A stretch of 64,000 bases of DNA. It comes from FEN-1297 sp021817845. Its GTDB lineage: Bacteria; Bacteroidota; Ignavibacteria; Ignavibacteriales; Ignavibacteriaceae. Positions 44,478 through 53,941 of the stretch are shown here, one piece after another. The number at the start of each line of letters is the position of its first letter. The first letter of the stretch is position 1. Where the stretch lies: NCBI GenBank assembly GCA_021817845.1, contig JAKAFW010000010.1:35029-99028 (forward strand), given 5' to 3'. The position numbers and the translations under genes were made by a program. The notes below the pieces were generated by a model. That model saw nothing but the letters and a program-made list of their open reading frames with translations. It was not told the DNA's origin and did no database searches.

Positions 44478-45881
44478 TTGAATAAAAAATTCGAAAAAAT
44501 ATTAATCCTTTCCGTCGATTTTCTATCCATAAATTTGGCGTGGTATATTTATTATCAATTTCGTGTACAAACAAGATGGTTTGGGATATTAACCGCTCCG
44601 GAATTTTTTATCCCGATGTTTGTCATATACTTTTATTGGCTTTTGCTTTTTACATTCGTCGGTATGTACCGGACATGGTTTGCTTCTTCCCGATTCGATG
44701 AAATTTCACTTCTCTTTAAGACATCTTTTGTAGGGATATTTATTCTCTTTTTTTTAATTTTTATAGACGATTATGCCCACGGTGTAGGTTCGGCTACGCG
44801 CATTCTGATTTTTATTTATTGGGGACTATTCCTTGTCCTTGTCGGTACAGGTAGACTTTTTGTCAGAAGCTTTCAAAGAAATTTATTAATAAAAGGTATC
44901 GGTAGAAAAAATGCCTTAATTGTAGGAATAAATTCTAAAGCCGCTGAAGTTCAAAGCCAACTGTATAAACATCAAGCTCTCGGATTGGATGTCGTGGGCT
45001 ACGTTTCTGTTTCAAACGGAAGTACAGATAAAACTTTTAATGATATTCAAATTGTTGGATCAATAAAAAATATAGTGGACCTTATTGATCAAAAAAATGC
45101 TAAGGAGATTATTATCGCCCTTGAAAAGGAAGAGAAAGATATTCTTGTCGAGATTATTTCAAGGTGCGAATCAAGAAATGTTGGACTAAAAATAGTTCCA
45201 GACCTTTATGAAATTCTTAGCGGGCAAGCGCGTACCGCACAAATTTACGGCATTCCGTTAATCGATATTCTTCCCCAATTAATGCCGGAATGGGAAAAGA
45301 AAATCAAGAGGATAATCGACATCATCGTTTCATTAATAATTATCGTTATAACTTTGCCTGTTACCGCAATATCATCAATTGCTATTGCCCTCGAAAGTAA
45401 AGGAGGAGTTTTTTTCAAGCAAGATAGATGCGGAATAAACGGAAAGGTATTTAAGATTTATAAATTTCGTTCAATGAAAAGAGATGCTGAAAAACATACG
45501 GGACCGGTTTGGTCGCAAAAAGATGATCCACGCATTACGAAAGTCGGGAAGTTTATTCGCCGGGTACGAATAGATGAAATACCTCAGATGATGAATGTTT
45601 TGAAGGGTGAAATGAGTATTGTCGGTCCCCGCCCCGAACGTCCTTTCTTCGTTGAAAAATTATCTGAAGAAATTCCTTACTACAAAAGAAGATTAAAAGT
45701 CCGCCCCGGTATTACCGGATGGGCTCAGGTAAAGCATAAATATGATGAAACTATCGAAGATGTAAAAATCAAACTTCGCTATGATCTTTTTTACATTGAA
45801 AATATGTCGCTTCGAATGGATTTTAAAATTTTGTTTAGAACTGTGTTCGTTGTTCTTCTCGGCAAAGGTCATTATGAATAA
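44478..45881 (+). CDS. Undecaprenyl-phosphate sugar phosphotransferase, WcaJ-like (initiating enzyme)
   Basis: 467 residues. Four to five N-terminal transmembrane helices, a Rossmann-like nucleotide-binding middle (NALIVGINSKAAEV), one more helix near residue 285, then the catalytic bacterial sugar transferase domain with KFRSMKRDAEKHTGP, RIDEIPQMMNVLKGEMSIVGPRPERP and RPGITGWAQV. It moves a hexose-1-P to undecaprenyl phosphate, starting the repeat unit. Start TTG at 44478. The next-but-one gene carries a decayed relative of the same domain. Confidence 0.9.
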   Translation: MNKKFEKILILSVDFLSINLAWYIYYQFRVQTRWFGILTAPEFFIPMFVIYFYWLLLFTFVGMYRTWFASSRFDEISLLFKTSFVGIFILFFLIFIDDYAHGVGSATRILIFIYWGLFLVLVGTGRLFVRSFQRNLLIKGIGRKNALIVGINSKAAEVQSQLYKHQALGLDVVGYVSVSNGSTDKTFNDIQIVGSIKNIVDLIDQKNAKEIIIALEKEEKDILVEIISRCESRNVGLKIVPDLYEILSGQARTAQIYGIPLIDILPQLMPEWEKKIKRIIDIIVSLIIIVITLPVTAISSIAIALESKGGVFFKQDRCGINGKVFKIYKFRSMKRDAEKHTGPVWSQKDDPRITKVGKFIRRVRIDEIPQMMNVLKGEMSIVGPRPERPFFVEKLSEEIPYYKRRLKVRPGITGWAQVKHKYDETIEDVKIKLRYDLFYIENMSLRMDFKILFRTVFVVLLGKGHYE

Positions 45882-45899
45882 TTTAATTTTTGGAGTTTT

Positions 45900-46619
45900 A
45901 TGGAGAAAAGTTTGATAATCATCCCAACTTATAATGAGTTGGAAAATATTCAAAAGATGATACCTGAAATATTTGGTTTATACGAAAACAATTTAGATAT
46001 TCTTGTTATTGACGACAATTCTCCGGATGGCACAGGAAGTTTTGTAGAAGAGCTTTCTAAGAATAATAACAGAGTAAAAATAATCCGCCGAGAAAAAAAA
46101 TCCGGTCTTGGCACCGCTTATGTGGAAGGATTTAAATTTGCTTTAAAGAATAATTATGATTTTATTTTTGAAATGGATGCAGACTTCTCACACGACCCAA
46201 AGGAAATAAGAAATTTTCTTAAAGCAATTAAAGATTACGATTTGGTTTTAGGCAGCAGATATGCTTCCGGAATAAGTGTAGTAAACTGGCCCATGAGAAG
46301 ATTAATCCTAAGCTATTTAGCAAATCTATACACAAGAATAATTACCGGACTACCGGTTAAAGATGCAACCGGCGGGTTCAAATGTTTTCGGCGCCAAGTT
46401 CTTGAGTCAATAAATTTTGATAAAGTAAAATCCAATGGTTATGCTTTCCAAATAGAAATAACTTTTAAAGCTTGGAAGAATGGGTTTACCGTACTTGAAA
46501 TTCCGATAATTTTCATTGACCGTACAACCGGAACTTCCAAGATGTCAAAAAAAATTGTACACGAAGCAATCTTTATGGTTTGGAAACTTCGCCTAAGAAG
46601 TATTTTCGGACATTTATAA
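45900..46619 (+). CDS. Polyprenol monophosphomannose synthase-like GT2
   Basis: 239 residues, lacking a C-terminal membrane anchor. IIIPTYNELENIQKMI, IDDNSPDGTG, MDADFSHDPKEI (DAD metal motif) and ATGGFKCFRRQVLESI are the signatures of dolichol/polyprenol-phosphate mannose or glucose synthases. It charges a polyprenyl phosphate with a sugar for later transfer in the periplasm. ATG at 45900 with TTGGAG before it. Downstream of the WcaJ-like gene in the same run. Confidence 0.9.
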   Translation: MEKSLIIIPTYNELENIQKMIPEIFGLYENNLDILVIDDNSPDGTGSFVEELSKNNNRVKIIRREKKSGLGTAYVEGFKFALKNNYDFIFEMDADFSHDPKEIRNFLKAIKDYDLVLGSRYASGISVVNWPMRRLILSYLANLYTRIITGLPVKDATGGFKCFRRQVLESINFDKVKSNGYAFQIEITFKAWKNGFTVLEIPIIFIDRTTGTSKMSKKIVHEAIFMVWKLRLRSIFGHL

Positions 46620-46631
46620 ATAGGATTGACA

Positions 46632-48614
46632 ATGGACTTATCCATAATTATAGTCAATTACAACGTTAAAGAATTTCTTCAGAATTTACTGTACTCAATT
46701 GCAAAAGCCTGTCAACATATTTCAAGTGAAATTATTATTGTAGATAACGCTTCCGACGACGGCAGCTCCGAACTAATAAGAGAAAAATTTCCCGATGTAA
46801 AACTCATCGTCAATCAAAAAAACCTCGGTTTCAGTAAGGCTAATAATATTGGACTCAAAGTTGCTTCCGGGAATTTTCTTCTATTAATTAATCCCGATAC
46901 AATCGTTAGAGAAGATACATTTCAGAAAATGTTAAATTTTTTTGAAGAATATCGTGAAGCGGGAATGGCTGGTTGCAAAATCCTGAATCCAGATGGGACT
47001 CTTCAACTTGCATGCCGCAGAAGTTTTCCGGGTCCCTGGACTTCCTTTTGCAAAGTAACAGGCTTAAGCTCTATCTTCCCAAAAAGCAGAATTTTCGCCA
47101 GCTATAATTTGACTTATCTGGATGAAGACCAAACTTATGAAGTAGATGCCCTTTCCGGTTCTTTTATGATGATGCGAAGGGAAGCTTTGCAAATGGTCGG
47201 CGGCCTTGATGAACAATTTTTTATGTACGGCGAAGATCTTGATCTCTGTTACAGAATTCAAAAAGCCGGATTTAAAGTTTTCTACGTTCACTCAACTCAA
47301 ATTATTCACTATAAAGGCGAAAGCACAAAACGCAGCAGCATCGATGAAACAAAAATCTTTTACGACGCAATGAAACTTTTTGTTAAGAAACATTTATCAA
47401 GCTCATTTCTTGTCGAACTGATTTTAACTTCTGCCATTACATTTAGAAAATTTTTTGCCTTTCTCGGAAAGAGAAAACTCATAATTATTTCTATCCTGCT
47501 CGATTTTGTTTTCTTTGATCTTTCTTTAATTGCAGCTTCCGAAATTTATTCTACATTTGGGCCTTGGCGTGGATTCCCTAATTTTATCCTTCCGGTGGTT
47601 TATACAATCCCGGCTTTACTCCACATTTTTGTAGCAAGTGTTTCAGGTGTATATAAAAAGGATTCTCTCTCCGTACTTAAAAATTATGTCGCTACGGTGA
47701 TAAGCTTTTTCCTTTTATCGTCACTTACTTTTTTTGTTAAACAGTATGCATATAGCAGAGCAGCAATAATTATAACTTATGCAATTCTTCTTTTTAGCCT
47801 GGCGTTTTGGAGAGTAATATTAAAAATATTTTTTAGGATTGGGATTAAGAGTAATGGCTTTACAAGCAAAAGGACTTTAATTGTCGGAACAAACAATCAT
47901 GCAATCCAAATAGCAAAAAAATTAAAAATGCGGCAATCCGATTATCATTTAATCTCCGGCTTAATCGGGTTTTCATATAAAGAAATTGGAAATAAATTTG
48001 ATGATTTTGAAGTAGTCGGGAGCATTGAGAATATCATTAAAGTGATTCGCGATAGAAAAATCAACGAAATTATTTTTTCGACTGAAGAGCTTTCTTATAA
48101 TCAAATGATGTCAATAGTTTCCAACTGTCGAAAAGAGTCTGTCGAGTTTAACCTTATCGGAACTAATTTGGATTTCCTTGTTGGCAAAACCTCGGTTTCC
48201 ATTTTAGATGATATTCCAATTTTTGAAATTAAATACAATATTTCAAACCCGGCGCTCCGGGTATTTAAAAATATATTCGACTATTCCCTCGCTTCTCTTG
48301 TTTTGTTTTTTATCTATCCTTTTATATATTTGATTTCGAAGGCGGGCACTGAACAAAGTGAATTTAAAAACTTTGTCCTAAATACCCCCTCAATTTTTAG
48401 CGGTAATGTTAGCTTCGTTGGACCCAAATATAGTAACAAAGAAAAAACGATTTACCTTGGTAAAAAGGGCTTAACGGGCTTGTGGTATGTCGAAAGTTCT
48501 CAAGAATCTGAAAATGATAAGCTTGATATTCTTTACGCAAAAAACCAAAATATCTGGCTCGATTTAGAAATTTTAAGTAAGACATTGATTAAAATGTGGG
48601 ACAAACGGAAATAA
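46632..48614 (+). CDS. GT2 glycosyltransferase fused to a decayed sugar-phosphotransferase module
   Basis: About 660 residues from the ATG at 46632, which has AGGA 7 nt upstream; the frame itself opens at a TTG at 46626. Residues 1-240 form a GT2 enzyme (SIIIVNYNVKEF, IVDNASDDGSSELI, INPDT, FMYGEDLDLCYRIQ). Then come four helices (about 285-400), a Rossmann-like domain (TLIVGTNNHAIQIAKKL) and a short C-terminus that aligns with the end of WcaJ-like enzymes (GNVSFVGPK, GLTGLWYVE, WLDLEILSKTLIKM). The catalytic KFRSM and DEIPQ blocks are absent, so the second half is probably a membrane scaffold rather than an enzyme. Last gene of the locus. Confidence 0.8.
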   Translation: MDLSIIIVNYNVKEFLQNLLYSIAKACQHISSEIIIVDNASDDGSSELIREKFPDVKLIVNQKNLGFSKANNIGLKVASGNFLLLINPDTIVREDTFQKMLNFFEEYREAGMAGCKILNPDGTLQLACRRSFPGPWTSFCKVTGLSSIFPKSRIFASYNLTYLDEDQTYEVDALSGSFMMMRREALQMVGGLDEQFFMYGEDLDLCYRIQKAGFKVFYVHSTQIIHYKGESTKRSSIDETKIFYDAMKLFVKKHLSSSFLVELILTSAITFRKFFAFLGKRKLIIISILLDFVFFDLSLIAASEIYSTFGPWRGFPNFILPVVYTIPALLHIFVASVSGVYKKDSLSVLKNYVATVISFFLLSSLTFFVKQYAYSRAAIIITYAILLFSLAFWRVILKIFFRIGIKSNGFTSKRTLIVGTNNHAIQIAKKLKMRQSDYHLISGLIGFSYKEIGNKFDDFEVVGSIENIIKVIRDRKINEIIFSTEELSYNQMMSIVSNCRKESVEFNLIGTNLDFLVGKTSVSILDDIPIFEIKYNISNPALRVFKNIFDYSLASLVLFFIYPFIYLISKAGTEQSEFKNFVLNTPSIFSGNVSFVGPKYSNKEKTIYLGKKGLTGLWYVESSQESENDKLDILYAKNQNIWLDLEILSKTLIKMWDKRK

Positions 48615-48616
48615 TT

Positions 48617-49567
48617 ATGGCAAAAACAATTTTAGATTTTGAAAAACCAATCGCAGAACTTGAAGCCAAGCTTGAAGAAATGAAAAAACTTTCAGATAAA
48701 ATAAATATTGAAGATGAGATCATGATGATCGAAGAAAAGGCGAAGCTAATTAAAGAAAGCGTTTATAAAGACTTGACCCGCTGGCAACGTGTGCAGCTTG
48801 CACGCCACCCCGACCGTCCCTACACTCTTGATTATATATACGCAATGACAAATAACTTTGTTGAGCTTCACGGCGATAGAGGCTTTAAAGATGATAAAGC
48901 TATTGTCGGCGGTTTTGCCGCTATCGATGAATATAAAGTTATGATTATCGGGCATCAGAAAGGACGCGATACAAAATCAAATGTTTTTAGAAATTTTGGA
49001 ATGCCTAATCCGGAAGGTTACAGGAAAGCTCTTCGTTTAATGAAGCTTGCTGAAAAATTTAATAAGCCTGTTATTACGATGATTGATACTCCCGGTGCCT
49101 TTCCCGGACTTGAAGCCGAGGAAAGAGGACAGGCTGAAGCCATCGCAAGGAATCTTTTTGAAATGAGCCGTCTGCGTGTGCCAATTATTGTTGTTATAAT
49201 AGGAGAAGGCGCAAGCGGTGGAGCGCTTGGAATCGGCGTAGGTGATAGAATTTTAATGTTGGAAAATTGCTGGTACTCAGTGATCAGTCCTGAATCCTGC
49301 TCAAGCATTTTATGGAGAAGTTGGGATTTCAAAGAGCAGGCAGCCGAAGCCTTAAAGCTGACTGCCCCTGATCTATTTGAACAAAGATTAATTGACCGCA
49401 TTATCCCCGAACCGCTCGGTGGCGCACACAAAGACCACTTGCAAGCTGCAAACAACCTAAAAGCTGTTCTTAAGGAAGAACTTGAACTGCTGATTAAAAT
49501 TAAACCGGAAAAATTAATTGAAGGCAGACTTGAAAAGTTCGGAAAGATGGGTGAATATGTGGAATGA
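48617..49567 (+). CDS. accA: Acetyl-CoA carboxylase carboxyltransferase subunit alpha
   Basis: 316 residues from the ATG at 48617, the normal length; an upstream TTG-type extension from 48596 would overlap the previous gene. LDFEKPIAELEAKLEEM is the family N-terminus, then LARHPDRPYTLDYI, VGGFAAIDEYKVMIIGHQKGRD and TMIDTPGAFPGLEAEERGQ, and IGEGASGGALGIGVGD forms the oxyanion sites. It carries out carboxyl transfer to acetyl-CoA with AccD, which is not in the window. Follows the polysaccharide locus with 2 nt between genes. Confidence 0.95.
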   Translation: MAKTILDFEKPIAELEAKLEEMKKLSDKINIEDEIMMIEEKAKLIKESVYKDLTRWQRVQLARHPDRPYTLDYIYAMTNNFVELHGDRGFKDDKAIVGGFAAIDEYKVMIIGHQKGRDTKSNVFRNFGMPNPEGYRKALRLMKLAEKFNKPVITMIDTPGAFPGLEAEERGQAEAIARNLFEMSRLRVPIIVVIIGEGASGGALGIGVGDRILMLENCWYSVISPESCSSILWRSWDFKEQAAEALKLTAPDLFEQRLIDRIIPEPLGGAHKDHLQAANNLKAVLKEELELLIKIKPEKLIEGRLEKFGKMGEYVE

Positions 49568-49770
49568 GGTCGTGGTCTACTTGTTCAGAAAAATATAAAT
49601 TATTAGTTTTAACGGCTTACCTTCAGCGGGGTCAATTTGAGTTAATTATTGATTACCAAAATTACTGACAAAGGACTAATGATGTAGCGAACACTAACTT
49701 TCCTTGACTACATAAAGCCATTTCTCTATATTTCACAAGAAATTTTTGACACATTTTCAGAAAAAACGAT

Positions 49771-51027
49771 TTGAATCACTATAATAAGACGATCCTTCCT
49801 AACGGAATTAAAATAATTTCAGAATCGATTCCTTACGTGAAATCTTTTTCGCTGGGATTCTGGTTTAATGTTGGCTCACGCGATGAAAATGCAAAGAACA
49901 ACGGGATAACGCATTTTATCGAACATATGCTTTTTAAAGGAACTAAAAAAAGATCGGCAAAAAAAATTGCAGATGATATTGAATCATTCGGCGGTTACCT
50001 GAATGCGTTTACCTCAAAGGAACATACTTGCTACTATGGTCGCGGACTAAGCGAGCATCTTGAAAAAACTTTTGATGTTCTCTCGGACATGATTCAACAG
50101 CCGGCTTTTAAGCCTACGGAAATTACGAAGGAAGCAAGCGTTGTTGTTGACGAATTAAATGATATAAATGATAACCCCGAAGAATTAATTTTTGATAAGT
50201 TTGAAGAGACAATATTTTCAGGAAACAGTCTGGCATATCCGATTATCGGCACGGAAAAGAACATTAAAGGATTTTCACAGCTTGATTTATTTAACTTTGT
50301 AAAAGAAAAGTATGGTTATAACCGGCTTTTAATAGCAGCTTCCGGAGAAGTTGATCATAAAGAAATTATTAAGTTAGCACAAAAATATTTTAATGTTGAT
50401 CTTGGCTATTCACCTGTTAAAAGAAAGAATTTTTCCGGTAATTCTATCATACCAAAATTAGAGTTTATAGAAAAAGAAATCCAACAGGTTCATGCTATAC
50501 TCGGGACGACAGCTCAAGGCTATAAAAATGAGTCTCGGATTTATGCCGCGGTGTTAAATCAAATTTTAGGAGAGGGAAGCAGCTCAAGACTATTTCAGTC
50601 TGTTCGTGAAAAAAACGGGATAGCCTATCAAATAAATTCTTTTCTAAATTCATTTTATGATATCTCAACATTCGGCATCTATTTATCGACGAATGAAAAA
50701 ATGCTTGATAAAGCGCTAACCATAATCTCTAAAGAATTAAAAAAACTTAGAGATACAAAAATTTCCGGCAGGGAATTAAGTAAAGCGAAGGAATCTTTGA
50801 AGGGCGGTATGCTGCTAAGCCTGGAAAGCACATCGCACAGAATGACCAGGATGGCTCAATCAGAATTATATTTTAATAGAGTAAAGTCAACAGAAGAAAT
50901 TATTAAGAGTATCGATGCGGTAACAAGCGAAAAAATCCTTGAAGCTGCAAACCAGTTGCTTGACGAAAACAAATTCGTTAAGCTAATTATAAAATCAAAA
51001 AATGTATTACTAAAATCAGCCGCATAG
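49771..51027 (+). CDS. M16-family zinc peptidase
   Basis: 418 residues. HFIEHMLFKGT is the inverted HxxEH zinc motif, with the distal Glu in the ELNDINDNPEE region about 75 residues later. The C-terminal half has the substrate-binding RIYAAVLNQILGEGSSSRLFQ and EKNGIAYQINSFLN (R/Y pair) segments typical of single-chain processing-peptidase-like enzymes. No signal peptide is evident. Start is TTG at 49771. The 200-nt gap before it holds nothing I can support. Confidence 0.88.
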   Translation: MNHYNKTILPNGIKIISESIPYVKSFSLGFWFNVGSRDENAKNNGITHFIEHMLFKGTKKRSAKKIADDIESFGGYLNAFTSKEHTCYYGRGLSEHLEKTFDVLSDMIQQPAFKPTEITKEASVVVDELNDINDNPEELIFDKFEETIFSGNSLAYPIIGTEKNIKGFSQLDLFNFVKEKYGYNRLLIAASGEVDHKEIIKLAQKYFNVDLGYSPVKRKNFSGNSIIPKLEFIEKEIQQVHAILGTTAQGYKNESRIYAAVLNQILGEGSSSRLFQSVREKNGIAYQINSFLNSFYDISTFGIYLSTNEKMLDKALTIISKELKKLRDTKISGRELSKAKESLKGGMLLSLESTSHRMTRMAQSELYFNRVKSTEEIIKSIDAVTSEKILEAANQLLDENKFVKLIIKSKNVLLKSAA

Positions 51028-51050
51028 CTGAACAAAACGAGAGGTATAAT

Positions 51051-52166
51051 ATGTTAATCGGCGTTCCAAAAGAAATCAAAGCCAATGAAAACAGAGTTGC
51101 CCTATTACCTGTAGGTGCTTTAACTTTAATTAGAAACGGACATAAAGTAGTCGTCGAAAATAACGCAGGTGTCGGAAGCGGTTTTTCGGATGAAGATTAT
51201 AAGACAGTAGGCGCAGAAATAGCTTCATCGCCAAAAGAAATTTTTAGCGCTGCCGATATGATTATGAAGGTTAAAGAACCTATTGAACAAGAATATAAGT
51301 TAATTAAAAACGGACAGATTTTATTCACCTATTTTCACTTTGCAGCAAACAAAGAGTTAACCGAAGCAATGATGAAATCGAAGTGTATTGCCATTGCTTA
51401 TGAAACAGTTCAAAAAGCGGATAAATCTTTGCCTTTATTAATCCCTATGAGCGAAGTTGCTGGACGAATGGCTCCGCAGGAAGGCGCAAAATATTTAGAA
51501 CAGGCAATGGGTGGAAGAGGAATTTTGTTAGGCGGCGTGCCTGGAACAGGTCCCGCCGAAGTAATGGTACTTGGAGGAGGAATTGTTGGAACTAACGCAG
51601 CAAAAATTGCTGCTGGCCTAGGTGCGAAGGTTACAATTTTTGATAATAATCTTTATCGGTTAAGATATTTGGATGATGTTATGCCGAAGAATGTCACAAC
51701 TATGATGTCTAATGAATATTATATCCGTGCCGGACTTTCAAAGGCAGACCTGGTAATTGGTGCTGTATTAATCCCCGGCACAAAAGCTCCAAAGCTGGTT
51801 ACAAAAGAGATGTTAAAAATTATGCGAGAAGGTTCTGTAATTGTTGATGTTTCGGTTGATCAAGGTGGCTGTATTGAAACATGTCATCCTACAACTCATG
51901 AGAATCCGACTTTTATAGTTGACGGTGTACTTCATTATTGTGTAGCCAATATGCCTGGCGCAGTTCCTCATACATCAACACTAGCATTAACAAACGCAAC
52001 TCTTCCTTATGCTGTGGAAATTGCCAATAAAGGATATGAGGCAGCAATCAAAACAAATCTAGAGATAAAACTTGGTTTGAACATGATTGACGGAAAAATT
52101 ACTTACAAAGGAGTTGCAGAAGCTTTTGATTTTGAATATCATTCTGTTGATTCGGTTATAAAATAA
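51051..52166 (+). CDS. ald: Alanine dehydrogenase
   Basis: 371 residues, standard length. It reversibly deaminates alanine to pyruvate with NAD. IGVPKEIKANENRVAL is the N-terminal pyruvate-binding signature, MGGRGILLGGVPGTGPAEVMV holds the loop before GGGIVGTNAAKIAAGLG (NAD motif), and HYCVANMPGAVPHTSTLAL is the family block. ATG at 51051 with GAGAGG upstream. It could supply NADH to the complex I genes that follow, though that is inference. Confidence 0.95.
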   Translation: MLIGVPKEIKANENRVALLPVGALTLIRNGHKVVVENNAGVGSGFSDEDYKTVGAEIASSPKEIFSAADMIMKVKEPIEQEYKLIKNGQILFTYFHFAANKELTEAMMKSKCIAIAYETVQKADKSLPLLIPMSEVAGRMAPQEGAKYLEQAMGGRGILLGGVPGTGPAEVMVLGGGIVGTNAAKIAAGLGAKVTIFDNNLYRLRYLDDVMPKNVTTMMSNEYYIRAGLSKADLVIGAVLIPGTKAPKLVTKEMLKIMREGSVIVDVSVDQGGCIETCHPTTHENPTFIVDGVLHYCVANMPGAVPHTSTLALTNATLPYAVEIANKGYEAAIKTNLEIKLGLNMIDGKITYKGVAEAFDFEYHSVDSVIK

Positions 52167-52173
52167 TTTTTAC

Positions 52174-52200
52174 TTTGCGGTAAATTTTCCTTACCGCAAA
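52174..52200. terminator. Perfect 10-bp hairpin between ald and nuoG
   Basis: TTTGCGGTAA (52174-52183) and its exact reverse complement (52191-52200) flank a 7-nt loop. It starts 8 nt after the ald stop and is followed by AT-rich sequence without a clean T-run, so it is a terminator-like or mRNA-stabilising hairpin. Confidence 0.5.
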
Positions 52201-52238
52201 ATTATCGCAAAATTTTCAAGTTTATTTAAGGTTAATTA

Positions 52239-53924
52239 ATGCCAAAATTTATTTTAGATGGAAAAGAAATAGAATTTGAACAAGGACAAACAATTATTCA
52301 AGCAGCAAAGAAGAGCGGAATAACTATTCCGCATTTTTGCTGGCATGAAAGCTTATCAATATCTGGTAATTGCAGAGTTTGCCTGGTTGAAATAGAAAAA
52401 ATGCCTAAACTTGCCATCGCCTGTTCAACTCTTGCTGCCGAAGGAATGGTTGTTTATTCGGAATCAGATAAAGCCCTAAGCGCAAGAAATGCCGTGATGG
52501 AATTTGAACTTATAAATCATCCTTTAGATTGCCCTATTTGCGATGAAGCAGGTGAATGCAAGCTTCAAGATTATGCTTATTCCCATGGTAATGGAGAAAG
52601 CAGGTTTAATGAAGAAAAAGCTCATAAGGATAAAAGAGTCCCTCTTGGACCGCTTGTAATGTTTGACGGTGATCGCTGTATCTCTTGTTCGCGTTGCATA
52701 AGATTTTGCGATGAAATAGCAAAAGAATCTCAATTAACTTTTATAAAACGCGGTGATAGGGTAACAATTGTAACTTATCCCGGAAAACAATTGGACAACC
52801 CTTACTCGATGAATGTAACGGATATTTGTCCGGTCGGCGCTTTAACTAGCAGGGACTTCAGATTTAAAGCCAGGGTATGGGAATTATCTTCCACTAAATC
52901 TATTTGCAACGGCTGTTCGAGAGGATGCAATATTAATTTGGAGGTTAGAAATAATCAGGTGCTAAGATTAACCCCGCGTCAAAATGATGAGGTAAACAGT
53001 TTTTGGATGTGCGATCATGGAAGAGTTAATACTTATAAGTTTATAAATGCCGAAGATAGAGTTGACAGCCCGTATTTGCGCCGCAAAGGGGCTTTGGCTA
53101 GAAGCGGCTGGGATGAAGCTTTTGCAGCAGCTTCATCTGAACTGAAATCTTATTCCAAAAATGAAATCGCCTTCATTGGTTCACCTTATACTACTTGCGA
53201 AGATAATTTCATCTTATCAAAATTTGCAACTCAAATAATCGGTACAAAACATATAGATTTTATCCACCATATGGATACTTCTTTTGGCGATAATTTTTTG
53301 CGTCAGGGAGATGTTACACCCAATTCGCTCGGCGCCAAAGCAGTCGGTATATTCCCAGGCAAGGGCGGATTAGATTTGGACGGCATTATTAAGGCTGTTA
53401 AAGATGGTCAAATAAAAGCTGTCTATTTAATGGAAGATGATATGATTGCTTCTAATCCGGAACTACAAGAAATTTTCTCAAAACTCGACCTTTTTATCGT
53501 TCACGCTTCAAACTTTAACAAAACAACAGAGCTTGCAGATATAGTTTTCCCTGCTTCAACTTATGCAGAAAAACATGGCACAATTGTTAATTCTGATGGA
53601 CGAGTTCAGAGATTAAAACCGGCTGTTGCAACTTTTGATGTAGACCGAGCTTTAGAAGGAATGTCCTTAAGCAGGTGGGATAAATTCGGAACCAAGTTTG
53701 ATTCATGGGCTGAAGGTAATAAACGAGATGCCCGTTCTTCATGGCGAATTTTAACTGGTCTCTCCGGCGCGATGGGGCATAAATATAAATATGGAACTGC
53801 GGAAGAGGTCTTTATGGATATTGCGAAATCTATTAACGCATTTAGCGGGCTCGACTATGAAGTGATAGGAGAACTCGGCACAAAGTTAAAATTGGATTCT
53901 GTTACAAAACCAGTAATTGCTTAA
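52239..53924 (+). CDS. nuoG: NADH-quinone oxidoreductase subunit G
   Basis: 561 residues. N-terminal 2Fe-2S domain (CWHESLSISGNCRVC with a later C), the His-Cys4 cluster region HPLDCPICDEAGECKLQDYAY, a 4Fe-4S pair region (RCISCSRCIRFC), then SICNGCSRGCNI, and a molybdopterin-oxidoreductase-like domain. It is shorter than the roughly 900-residue E. coli protein, as in some other phyla. Part of the peripheral arm, binding the electron wires. It is followed by nuoH and nuoI, but nuoE/F are not beside it. Confidence 0.88.
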   Translation: MPKFILDGKEIEFEQGQTIIQAAKKSGITIPHFCWHESLSISGNCRVCLVEIEKMPKLAIACSTLAAEGMVVYSESDKALSARNAVMEFELINHPLDCPICDEAGECKLQDYAYSHGNGESRFNEEKAHKDKRVPLGPLVMFDGDRCISCSRCIRFCDEIAKESQLTFIKRGDRVTIVTYPGKQLDNPYSMNVTDICPVGALTSRDFRFKARVWELSSTKSICNGCSRGCNINLEVRNNQVLRLTPRQNDEVNSFWMCDHGRVNTYKFINAEDRVDSPYLRRKGALARSGWDEAFAAASSELKSYSKNEIAFIGSPYTTCEDNFILSKFATQIIGTKHIDFIHHMDTSFGDNFLRQGDVTPNSLGAKAVGIFPGKGGLDLDGIIKAVKDGQIKAVYLMEDDMIASNPELQEIFSKLDLFIVHASNFNKTTELADIVFPASTYAEKHGTIVNSDGRVQRLKPAVATFDVDRALEGMSLSRWDKFGTKFDSWAEGNKRDARSSWRILTGLSGAMGHKYKYGTAEEVFMDIAKSINAFSGLDYEVIGELGTKLKLDSVTKPVIA

Positions 53925-53941
53925 ACGGAGTTAATAACTGA

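Noticed and set aside
49018..49455. 145-codon antisense ORF in accA
   Set aside because: Shadow frame opposite a well-supported gene; no recognisable motif.
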